Source: Phoronis australis
Lineage: Eukaryota > Phoronida > Phoronidae
Direction: 5' to 3'
DNA: 64,000 nucleotides
NCBI GenBank assembly: GCA_002633005.1
Contig: NMRA01000148.1
Location: 765,244 to 829,243, forward strand
Position numbers and translations under genes: made by a program. Positions within the stretch are counted from its first letter, which is position 1. Every line of letters starts with the position of its first letter. The notes beneath the pieces were generated by a model. The model had not been told where the DNA came from, did not search any database, and worked only from the letters and a program-made list of their open reading frames with translations. Positions 51,028 to 60,900 of the stretch are shown in pieces.

Positions 51028-51066
51028 AAATTTGTCTTGCTGCGTCAGTGAACGTACGGACAAATT
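51028..51066 (+). promoter_or_regulatory. Iron-responsive element in the ferritin 5' leader
   Basis: The loop CAGTGA (51046-51051) is closed by a five-base stem (tgcgt / acgta, one G-T pair), an unpaired C (51040) sits on the 5' side, and the lower stem pairs ttg with cgg and aaatttgt with acaaatt around a small bulge. This is the canonical ferritin IRE plan. IRP proteins bind it when iron is low and block translation. Its place within about 30 bases of the likely cap is the position needed for such control. Confidence 0.93.
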
Positions 51067-51126
51067 CGACAGAAAACTAACATTCGTTGTTTGAATTGTG
51101 CTCTAATTGAAACATAAACCTTCAGA

Positions 51127-51231
51127 ATGAGTGTGTCACAGTGTCGCCAGAACTACCACGAGAAGAATGAAGCCGGAGTCAACAAGCAAATCAACCTCGA
51201 GTTGTACGCCAGCTACGTCTACCAAGCCATG
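51127..51231 (+). CDS. FTH1: Ferritin exon 1
   Basis: Starts at ATG 51127 ([20 protein letters not shown]) and ends after [14 protein letters not shown]; donor gtaaga. It holds Glu25 and Tyr32 of the ferroxidase centre. Confidence 0.96.
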
Positions 51232-53274
51232 GTAAGAAACGCGCCATGTTCAGTTCCCAATCGCGACAATCGAGTGCATTTCGGGCTGTTTTGCTTGAAT
51301 TTTAAAAACTATCGTTGGTAAACACGTTCTTAGGAATGCCACTATTGAAGTTACCAGGCTTATTCGGAGCACATTTTTTCAGTAAAGTCGTGATCTCTAA
51401 ATTTCGTTGAGTCACATGACATCTAAAGGGTAGGGTTACATCATACTGTTGTGTCATCAAGATCATAGATTTCATAACCACGCTCAGACTCAGGCTTAGC
51501 CTAAAAAGACTTATGCCCTACTGAAACTTTGACCCATACGTCCGTGCTGTTACACAACACGTGATTGATACTGAAAACTAAATTGATGAATTTTGACTTG
51601 TACCTTGAGTTTGATTAACCTAGCCTTGGTGCAAAGCTGTAATAGTCTTCTTACTAGTAGGCCTACTTATGGCTGGCTAGGAGTAGGATACAGGCGCTCT
51701 CTTAGTGTTAAATCTATTCAATCAAAATCTAGCCAATCAATGTATATACACCCATTTCTTCAAGTCTGCTAAATTATCAAATGTAACTTTAAAACTGCAT
51801 TCCATCCTGTTTAGCTGGCTAAGAATTCGGCCTAAACTCTCATAAAATAGGACTGTAGTCAAGTTTCGTCCGGGGGTGTGAACAAACAACCAAAGATCGT
51901 TTTTTTGGGGGGCATGGTTTTCTCATTTTGTGAGGATGTTGAGGGCCTACCTTGAAAAAAACTGTGAAAATTAAGAACTTAATTACTGCATTTTGTTGAA
52001 AATCAAGGTGGATATAGGGAAGTTTTTACAGATACCTGGTACTGATTGTCACATTTTTTCTTGTACCAGGCTTACTACTTTGACCGTGATGACGTGGCGC
52101 TGAAGGGTTTTTTCAAGTTCTTCAAGCACGCTTCCGATGAGGAACGTGAGCATGCTGAGAGGTTGATGAAGTTCCAGAACCAGCGCGGAGGTCGCATTGT
52201 TCTTCATGACATCAAGGTGAGATTTTCAGAGTTGTTACAAAAACCAAAGCACTTGCGTTGCTTTGCAGTGGGATGAACTAGCATTGTGAAATCTCACCAA
52301 ATCAGGATATAGGATACAGTTTGGTCAACTTTGAAATTTGAAGTCAAGTAACATCAATTAAATGCTTCAGTTTTAAGGACCTATACCATTAGTTCTCATC
52401 AGACGATGATTTTAAAAAATAGATGAAAATGACCAATTTTAGCTATTAATTTCTGGCCAAAATTGGTAAGATGTTACTGTTCCACTAAGGATATACAACA
52501 TTTTGGCCCCAGAATCCAAGTAAGTTATTGTTTGAAGGTTACTATACCCATGTGAAGAATTGAGTCTTACAGGGTTATTTGATTGGTTTTCCAGAAACCA
52601 GAGGATGCCGAGTGGAAGACAGGACTTGATGCGATGCAAGCGGCATTGGAGCTTGAGAAGAATGTCAACCAAGCATTGTTGGACCTCCACAAGGTGGCAG
52701 GAGAAAATGGAGATGCACAGGTTAGTGAACTACCTGAAGAAATAAGAAACATCCTGAAATACCAAGGTGCCACTCTTTAGTCTGGTATCTTACCCGCAAT
52801 GCTACACCCCGGTAGAGCACTAATGCAATTTAAGTCAGTCATGGGATGCGTTTTTCTACCTCTTCAGATGAGACTAATCAAATTAGGGATGTGTCTCGTG
52901 CATGGTCATAGCAGACGCGTTCTTTGGTTTAAGCTTTGAACATACTTATCTAAGTTCCTTATCAGTATTCAAATACAACCTTTGGTTTGGAGATTAGAAC
53001 CATGTGGCCTTCTGATCTTTGCTAGACGGACTTCAGACTTGTCCAAACCTAGATAAACATCTTACCAAAATTATTTGGCAGTTAAATCAAAGTTTTGTCG
53101 CCGTAAAATAGGGTTTTTGTTATCTCGTTCCAGATGTGTGACTTCATTGAATCCCACTACTTGACTGAACAAGTGGAGGCCATCAAGGAGATCGGTGATC
53201 ACATCACCAACTTGAAGCGCGTCGGCCCAGGTCTTGGAGAGTACATGTATGACAAGGAGACTCTGAGCAGTTAA
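51127..53274 (+). CDS. FTH1: Ferritin heavy chain (4 exons, span)
   Basis: Cytosolic iron-storage subunit that oxidises Fe(II) and forms a 24-mer cage. Four exons (51127-51231, 52070-52216, 52595-52720 and 53134-53274), all joined in phase 0, code 172 residues, the usual length. The ferroxidase residues are all present: Glu25, Tyr32, Glu60, His63, Glu105 and Gln139 (numbered from Met1). Signatures include [43 protein letters not shown] and [15 protein letters not shown]. There is no signal peptide, so it is the cytosolic, IRE-controlled type rather than a secreted ferritin. The start is the first ATG after the IRE. AATAAA is at 53529-53534. The sequence resembles both echinoderm and mollusc H ferritins and does not settle the phylum. 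Confidence 0.97.
51232..52069 (+). other. Ferritin intron 1
   Basis: An 838-base intron ending in cttgtaccag. Nothing was recognised in it. Confidence 0.85.
52070..52216 (+). CDS. FTH1: Ferritin exon 2
   Basis: Codes [18 protein letters not shown], then [19 protein letters not shown] and IVLHDIK, 49 codons; contains Glu60 and His63. Confidence 0.97.
52217..52594 (+). other. Ferritin intron 2, mostly a MITE
   Basis: A 378-base intron; more than half is MITE family 1 copy D. The acceptor is gattggttttccag. Confidence 0.85.
52282..52480. mobile_element. MITE family 1, copy D
   Basis: Left end gtgaaatctcaccaaatc, right end aaaattggtaagatgttac; interior block ggacctataccatta matches the other copies. 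It sits in a ferritin intron. Confidence 0.75.
52595..52720 (+). CDS. FTH1: Ferritin exon 3
   Basis: Codes [37 protein letters not shown] and NGDAQ, 42 codons; contains Glu105. Open frames on both strands over it are shadows. Confidence 0.97.
52721..53133 (+). other. Ferritin intron 3
   Basis: A 413-base intron; nothing recognised. Confidence 0.85.
53134..53274 (+). CDS. FTH1: Ferritin exon 4 and stop codon
   Basis: Codes [19 protein letters not shown], then [20 protein letters not shown] and TAA at 53272-53274; contains Gln139 and the C-terminal helix E that lines the four-fold channel. Confidence 0.97.
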   Translation: MCDFIESHYLTEQVEAIKEIGDHITNLKRVGPGLGEYMYDKETLSS

Positions 53275-53528
53275 ATGACCTTCCATGGCATGGAACCCAG
53301 GACTGGTTGTCGCGTCCGCACACAACTTGACAATTTTGCTTTCACTCGCTTCTTAGTTTTCCATAGTCTGCCTACAGTTCTGTGTTAACATATTTCTGCA
53401 AGTTTTGTTTCTTTCAGTGTACACGTGTTATTTGTTTATTGAGAATGCTACCACCTGGTTTGATTCGTTTGGTTAACATCTTGGAAGGAGTTGAAACGTT
53501 ATGTTGTACATTTTGGGTTACTCTTCAC

Positions 53529-53534
53529 AATAAA
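53529..53534 (+). terminator. Ferritin polyadenylation signal
   Basis: AATAAA about 255 bases after the stop codon, followed by T/G-rich sequence (cttcttcatcgtatcttctt). It is the first canonical hexamer downstream of the gene. Confidence 0.75.
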
Positions 53535-54239
53535 AAATCTTCTTCATCGTATCTTCTTGTGTTGCAAGTGAAGTATTGTGCATATGGTCATTAATTTTCA
53601 TCATTTTCATTCAAACCTGAGTGAAACAAGTTGCTGATACTATACATACAAAGAATTTGAAGATAGTAGATTACTGTGAATACAGTCGTTTTCAAAATAA
53701 TCGAATGTTGAAATACGACAAAGTTTGGTCCACAGTACTGTGACTACATATCCATTTCACAAAAATGCAGTGTCTAAAATACTTGTGGTTTTGCAAATTG
53801 AAAACAAAAAAAACTTATCTTAAGCCAATAGTACCAAGACTATTGTAAACAATTTTCGACCTGAATGTAAACTATTAAGATTGCATTGATCAGTGTAAAA
53901 ATTCCCAAGAGAATAAGGATGAAGAACAAAGCCCATACTCAGCGATCAGAGACATATGACAGATCTGCTGTCTGAAGATCACAATGATACAGTTAACCAC
54001 TACCAGCCGACAGGCTTTATTTAACAAAATCTGAGATAAATAATGTCTATAATACTGTCTGAAATTCATTGGATAGTAAACATTTCATGATGCACTCTCC
54101 CACATTCAATTTTCACTGCATTTTTTGTGGGTATTTAGATTACTCAGATAAGAGCTCTGTTGTGCAGTTGCGTGTGTAAAGAGCAACGCAGAGCGTTGAA
54201 ATGCACCCATGAATGCAGGGCAAACGGTGTGCTTCTAGG

Positions 54240-55770
54240 GGTGTTTACTTGTGTCATAAAAATGGCCAGTAGATGGTGCAAAATCGACAAATCCATATGA
54301 AAACATATATGTCATCGAAGTTATTTACCAATTTCAGAGAAATCTGTCATTCAACATGGAAATTCTGAGAAATCGAGGAAAACGGAAAAAACTGAAATTG
54401 CCATGTGGAAGATATGGTCGCAAAACAAAACAACTTCCACTACGAGGTGCCACAGTAGATGAAGTTCTCAGTAAATCGTCATCAACCATCCTCTTCACAC
54501 TAACAATTTTCACAACATCCTTAGAGTGGTTTGGTTGACAGAGGGGTGGATGCCAAAAGTAGTAAAAATGGCCACTAGATGGCGCAAAATATGACGGATA
54601 CATCTGAGAACAGGAATATGTCATCATTTCAATAGAAAGCTATTCATCAAATTTCAAAAAATCTGTCGAGCAGCTTCAGAGAAACGAAAGAAAACGGAAA
54701 AAATGAAATTGCCACTATGGGCACAGATCCGTCTGAAAGTTGTTGTTCGTTGTCAGCTTCATAAGATCCTGTAGAGGGTTTAAAGGAGATACAGCCATGG
54801 GCGTAAAAAGAAACTGCCACAAGAAGGTGCCACAGTAGTCGAGGTCGCTGGAAAATCAATCAGCACATAAAAATACATGCCCATTTCCATAATCATTTTT
54901 AGAGTGGTTTGGTTGACAGAGAGATAGACGCCAAAAACAGACTCGAAAACAGTAAAAATGGCTACCAGATGGCGCAAAATACCTCGAATCTGGAAAACCG
55001 AAAAGCAGGGGATAGCATCAACTCACTAATAGATGCCTATCCGCCAAATTTTATGAAAGTCCGTTTAGGACCTTTGAAGATACAGTGGTAAACGTAAAAA
55101 AACTAAAATTGCCACTAGGGGGCACACCAGTAGTGTGATCCGTCCGAAATTCGTCATCATCCGTTCTCAACTTCATACAAATACACTAGCAAAATTTAAT
55201 AAAGATAATCCTGTAGAGCGCCATGGGCACAAAAACAAACAAAACTGCCACTAAGAGGTGCCACAGTAGTTAAAGTAGTCAGAAAATCATCGTCAGCTGC
55301 CCTCTTCTACACCGGGCGGCGCGCCAGAGGGGGCTGGGGGGGTTATAGCCCCACTTGTTCAGTGTTGCGCCGCCCATGTTCACAGTAAGAACACATATGC
55401 CAATTTTCACAATCATCCCTAAAGCGGTTTGGTTAATTGGTAGAAGGGCAGATGCCAAAAAACAAACTCAAAACAGTAAAAATGGCCACCAGGTGGCACT
55501 AAGTACCTCGAATCCATCTGAAAATGGAAGGATAATGTGATCTCAAAATAGATGCCTATAACTGCCAATTTTTATGAAAATCTGTTGGGAACCTCCGAAG
55601 ATACAGAGGTTAGCGTAAAAAGTAAAATTGCTACTAGGGGCACACCGGCACTCAGAAAGGTTCGAAATCTGCCGTTTATCCGCCATCAGCTTCATAGGAA
55701 CACTCTGCCAAATCTCGAGATCCTGTGAGGCCAGCGGAGGGGTTTAAGAGATACAGCTGCAGAGGCCAGA
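54240..55770. repeat. Degenerate tandem array of about 370-520 bp composite units
   Basis: Three blocks recur in fixed order. Block 1, taaaaatggccactagatgg, is near 54258, 54560, 54952 and 55477. Block 2, actgccac-aagaggtgccacagtag, is near 54437, 54812 and 55243. Block 3, gagtggtttggttgacagag with gatgccaaaa, is near 54520, 54899 and 55425. Spacing varies and copies are clearly diverged. Open frames through it are short. Confidence 0.8.
55314..55375. repeat. GC-rich inverted repeat inside the array
   Basis: gggcggcgc (55314-55322) and gcgccgccc (55367-55375) are perfect inverted repeats around a 44-base G-rich loop. It interrupts the array between two blocks and is compositionally unlike it, so it may be a deleted transposon with CG-rich ends. 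Confidence 0.75.
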
Positions 55771-56099
55771 CAGAAATGATGACAGTGAGTGCAGGTGGCC
55801 TGATTCCATTTGTGGTGCGACAGGCCTCATAGTTCGGCCCATTGGCATTGCACAAAACACATCAGCTAGTAAAAGCACGAGAGCCCCGTTAACTTAAGGT
55901 TCTTCATGAAGGAAGTTTTCAAGTCTGCCTGTCTCCTTTAAGAAAACTGACAGATGTTTCCATTTTTTGCCATGCACTATTTGTTGTAGGCATGTAACAG
56001 TGCCATCCAGTAGGTTGCTCCTTAGACAATGACCATCGGTCATCTCTACTGGCACAGCCAGTGGAGGATGGTCATTGTCTGATTGCTCTTTAGCCTATA

Positions 56100-56560
56100 A
56101 AGTTGGGCAAGACTCTACTAGATGTTAAAGGGGTTTCAACATCAGTACCACACTCCGGACACAATGGGCTCTCCATATGCCCAGTAATGTGTCTGTGTCA
56201 GGCTAGGTTACAGTGGCCCATCAAAATTTGGACAGGTCTTAAGCCCAATCTATCTAGACTATTGACAGGTTTTTTTGAGTCTTTTGGTTTGATCATGTTG
56301 GGAAAATTCTCCATGGTCTCTCTGCAGGAGTTGAGTGATGCTCACTGGGCTGCTGACTGGGTATGTAGCCGGTTGCATATATTTGGCATCCTGCAGCATC
56401 CGTAGGATACCGGGATAGCAGGTTCACACAATGCAGAATGCTGGCTCCCATCTTTGCTAGTCTGTCTGCATTCTCATTGCCGTCAACTCCCACATGCGCC
56501 CTGACCCAGTGAGATATTTGACGGTTGTGTGTGTAAGTCAAGTCATTCTATTGTGTTAAG
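56100..56560 (-). pseudogene. Non-LTR retrotransposon ORF2 tail: RNase H and Cys motif, broken
   Basis: On the minus strand ISHWVRAHVGVDGNENADRL followed by AKMGA is the end of an RNase H domain (conserved H...GN..AD). Further on are LGLRPVQILMGH and HMESPLCPECG, which resemble the C-terminal zinc-finger of Jockey/I-type ORF2 proteins. Stop codons interrupt the frame. The reverse transcriptase is not found in the window. Confidence 0.75.
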
Positions 56561-56947
56561 CTCTGAGGTAGGTTATAGAACAGAAGTTAGACATATCAAC
56601 AAAGAAACAGCAGTTGCAATTCGCGTTATTTCTCTTTCTGTTGTAGGTAACAGATTTTTGCATTCAAACAATGAAATAGAGACAATTTTCAATGACGGAT
56701 TAATAGTTTTTAAAATATGTAGTGTGTAAAATGGTCAGGAATTGACATTGCCATGAACAGGTAGCAGTTATCACTGGCACCCATCTCCTTTCCCTAATTC
56801 CCAAATAAAAGCTGCTTATAAATGTCCAGGCGCTGTGGTAATTAGTGGCTATTGTATACAATCCCAAGCATTCATAGTTGGTGGTTGGGAAATGAGATGT
56901 AGTGCCTAATGTTCGACGTCAAAAAGATCAGTGAATGTAAAATTAGT

Positions 56948-56992
56948 AGTTTAATTAATCCAAGTTTAATTAATCCAAGTTTAATTAATCCA
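56948..56992. repeat. 15-bp tandem repeat, 3 perfect copies
   Basis: agtttaattaatcca occurs at 56948, 56963 and 56978. On the minus strand each unit carries ATTAAA, a weak polyadenylation hexamer, about 190-230 bases after the stop codon of the multi-hotdog gene. Confidence 0.93.
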
Positions 56993-57176
56993 GAGACGAC
57001 TTGGTACACAATAACATGCTTGATAACCTAGGATACAAACATGACCACCAGAGTGATAATCACATGCATGGTCCGAGTATGTCAAACACGCATATTCTAC
57101 ACATTGGCACATCTGAAACAAGTCCTACCGATGTAGTTAAAAGTTATAATGCTATCCATTATCTGGTGTTCACAGG

Positions 57177-57931
57177 TCACAATTTCGAGAAACTGTTGAG
57201 TTCTTCTTTTCTAGTGTAACGCAAAGTACAATAAAATATAGGTTTAGATTTGCGGTACGTTATGAACTTCACTGAATCCAACGACAACGGATCCTCCCAA
57301 AAACAAACTTCTAGATTATCACCTAAGACACTTTCGCCAGCATAATACTTAGACAAATGGCTAACAGACATATTGGTAAATCTTGCTAGAGCAGAGTCGC
57401 CTGGCTGAGAGCTAACTGCATCAGTGCAGTGACGAAGATATGATGACTGATTAGAGTGTTTGTTTGCATCAATGTCCTGAGGAAGAACATCAACAAAGAA
57501 CTTGTTATGACTCATCGCCAGGTCAAATGGCTGTTGGTAGTCTTCAAGCTTACCATCATATTCAGTGACTGGAGAATACTTTATCACCGAATTCTTGATG
57601 TCCTCCGTAGGTTTACGTAGTTCTTTGTCAACGACAACCACACGTGTTTGTCCAAACAATATACACTTTCCATTGAAGAGCATTTTGAAGCCAGTATCAA
57701 ATGATGACTGACCCACTCTGGCTAGGTAATTGTGTACAGGAATACCAGAAAGAAGCTCGTCTCGCATGAGCTTGTGAAATTCTGGTTTGATGGTGCAGTT
57801 GGTTGCCACAACAAAATAAGAGATGTTAAGATCCTTGCCTAAATCTGTTAAAAACATGCGCAAGATATCCTTCAACAGAAACATACGATATGATTGCATG
57901 AGTAATGCCAGTCGCCATAGAACAACTTCTC
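57177..57931 (-). CDS. Multi-hotdog protein, last exon
   Basis: Acceptor catttcag (minus), phase 1 in; stop TGA at 57179-57177 after KEELNSFSKL. It codes 250 residues covering the rest of one hotdog module (LLMQSYRMFLLKDILR, VGQSSFDTGFKMLF) and all of the last one. The putative active turn DIDANKHSN is at bases 57476-57450. The listed upstream Met in the open frame belongs to the intron. Confidence 0.82.
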
Positions 57932-60900
57932 CTGAAATGAAATACAACTATAAGAAGAGAGAATTCGCATAGCAGTTTGATGATTTGCATGTTTTTGACA
58001 TCACTCTGTGGTCTGAAACATAAGAATCTTCAATCCTAGATGTCTCCGAGTAAGTAGATTCTGTTTTAACTGGACCTTACCTGTTAGTTACCAGTAACTT
58101 AATGATAGTGTCAACTACAACAATGTTCAGTCACGGATATTCTATGATCAAATCCAAAGTACATGATATGCATAAACGTTGTGAATCACATACTAAGGAA
58201 ACTCATTGCCTCGATGTGTAAATTAAAGAATTTTGACCTCTCAACTCATTTCCAAGGGGGTGAAGGGGTGAAGAAAGAAAAGTAGTCCATAGTTGTTCCA
58301 ACAAGGTGATGACACCAGTCTTCCAGTTTTCAGTCTCACAATGTTGTATTAAATCTGTTCAAGCAAATGAGACCAAAGGTCTGTTCACACGAGCACTTTA
58401 AAATGTCGCATAAAAGCAAACTTAAAAGGTTTTAGGCTCAAAACATTTTAAAACTTAAAAACACACTAAGTAGTAGGTTTAGCTAGGACATTTCAGGATA
58501 AAACGTTTTAAGTCTCCACGTGAAAGGCAAATGTTTTGACGGGAATATTTTAACATATCACACAAGCATTTTATTGCTCTTTTCCATGATAGCACTCACA
58601 TGCATGTGCTCAATGTTGTTGCATCACATACATACATGTGCTCAATGTTGTAGCATCACATACATACATGTTCCCAATCTTGTAGCCTAACACACATACA
58701 TGTGCCCAATGTTGTAGCATCACACACATACATGAGCCCAATGTTGTAGCATCACATACATACATGTGCCCAATGCTGTAGCATCACACACATACATGTG
58801 CCCAATGTTGTAGCATCACACACATACATGTGCCCAATGCTGTAGCATCACATACATACATGTGCCCAATGCTGTAGCATCAAACACATACATGAGCCCA
58901 ATGTTGTAGCATCACACACATAATTGTGCCCAATGTTGTAGCATCACACACATACATGTACCCAATGGTGTAGCATCACACACATACATGAGCCCAATGT
59001 TGTAGCATCACACACATAATTGTGCCCAATGTTGTAGCATCACACACATACATGTGCTTAATGTTGTAGCATCACATACATACATGTGCTTAATGTTGTA
59101 GCATCACATACATACATGTGACAAATGCTCACATACATACATGTGCCCAATGTTGTAGAATCAAACACATTACATGAGCCCAATGTTGTGGCATCACACA
59201 CATAATTGTGCCCAATGTTGTAGCATCACACACATAATTGTGCCCAATGTTGTAGCATCACACACGTACATGTGCCCAATGTTGTAGCATCGCATACATA
59301 CATGTGCCCATTGTTGTAGCATCACACACATACGTGTGCCTGTTGTAGCATCACAAGCATACATGTGCCCAATGTTGCAGCATCACATACATACATGTGC
59401 CCAATGTGGTTTATTACACTTCGAGCAACAATCAGCAATTACTGCCATTCATGTCCATTAAAACGATTTAGTGACATCACGTTTGATGTGTGACAGTGTG
59501 AGCAGAATGCATTTTAAAGCTAAATTGTTTTAGATAAATGCTTTAAATTTACGCTATTGTGAATCCAACTATAAAATTGAATTTTAGTGGTTAATGGGAA
59601 CACAAAGCAAATAGCAGCATATGGACACCGGAGAAGACATTTGGAAAAAGAGGCGAAAGCTAAAAACTCTTGGAATACTGAACTTACTACACACAAACTG
59701 TGCATCCTTAATGGTCAACAGGTGAGGCAGTGGAAGCAATGGCTGGTAGAAAAACGTTGAGTTTTGAATATCTAAAAGCTGCAAAATAGCCAATCCCTGA
59801 TAATGACAGTAAAATCAAATTCAAACCAATTTCAGGAAAAACAATAACCAAAATCGTCCATTTTATATTTTTCGATAGTATCAAAGGTACAATTCATGAA
59901 AATGAACATGATGCTAGGCCATGTACTTTCTGCCGTTTTCCAAATTTGTGAGATTTTACTGTTTTCCAATAGGAAATGAAAAAATCTGAATTTTGATAGA
60001 TTAGTTATGTGTTCCAACACACCTGTTTTAGTGTTAAAGCCATCGTAGCCGAGAGGTACCATGGTTGAACATGACCATTGCGTTTTGTCACTGGATCGGC
60101 CATTCCCCACCCACACAGAGTAATTGTCTTTTCTCACAAATGATGGACCTATAAATTAGAAACGGTTGTGCATGAATAACAGGCAAATGAAAGAGATGAG
60201 AAAAAAAGTCGCTGTTTTAAGGATACATCAAAACTTAGCTTTTGAGGTAATGTACTGTGGTTTGTAGTGGAACCATTTATTGGTTGTATTGGCACTGATG
60301 ATTCTTGACTGAGGTTCAACAAAACATCTGACTGTACCCATATAAATTCAAATATGAATGTTATCGTGAAAAGTTTTGTCATTTCATATAGATACTAACT
60401 TGCCGCAAGGGGTCGCAACACACATCTGATGTGTTCGATAAGCTGAAGAGAATCTGGAGAACTGTGGTGACCATTATGAAATAATATCAACCACAGTCGA
60501 ACCTTGTTACAACGCACATTAAGGGACCTTTGGAATTTGTACGTTGTAACGATAGTTCATTGTAACCATGGGAAGATATTTTTATAAGTCTTTTGTGTCT
60601 CGAAAGACTTCAGTCATAAACCCCCTTGCCACAGGCCTTCACGAATGCTCTTTTTGGCATTATGAGGTGGGTATACATTAGGTTTCATGTCCCTATAGTA
60701 ACAGTAGTTCACTGTATACACAGTTCAAAAGTAAATGTTTGATAGTAGCCTAAGTGAGTGTGCATGTCCTTCCAACTATTGTAAAGGTGTATGTTATAAA
60801 TGATTTTGACTAGAAACAAAATTCACTAGATTAAGTCAGAACTTGGAAGTATGCATATAATACTTAATAATAAACGTTCTACACAGAGTATGTTGTAATG

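Larger units (their letters stand above)
53535..57176. other. Region between ferritin and the multi-hotdog gene
   Basis: 53550-54230 is AT-rich with nothing recognised. 54240-55770 is a degenerate repeat array. 56100-56560 holds a dead non-LTR retrotransposon end. A perfect 15-bp triplication lies at 56948-56992. Confidence 0.75.

Noticed and set aside
58595-59408. CRISPR-like array
   Set aside because: Units are contiguous with no unique spacers, and this is an animal genome; it is a minisatellite.
59688-59778. Possible exon of the multi-hotdog gene with good acceptor and donor (LLDIQNSTFFYQ...)
   Set aside because: Its open frame needs phase 0 at the 5' end, but the preceding exon ends in phase 1; the preceding exon joins 57931 directly and keeps the hotdog pattern.
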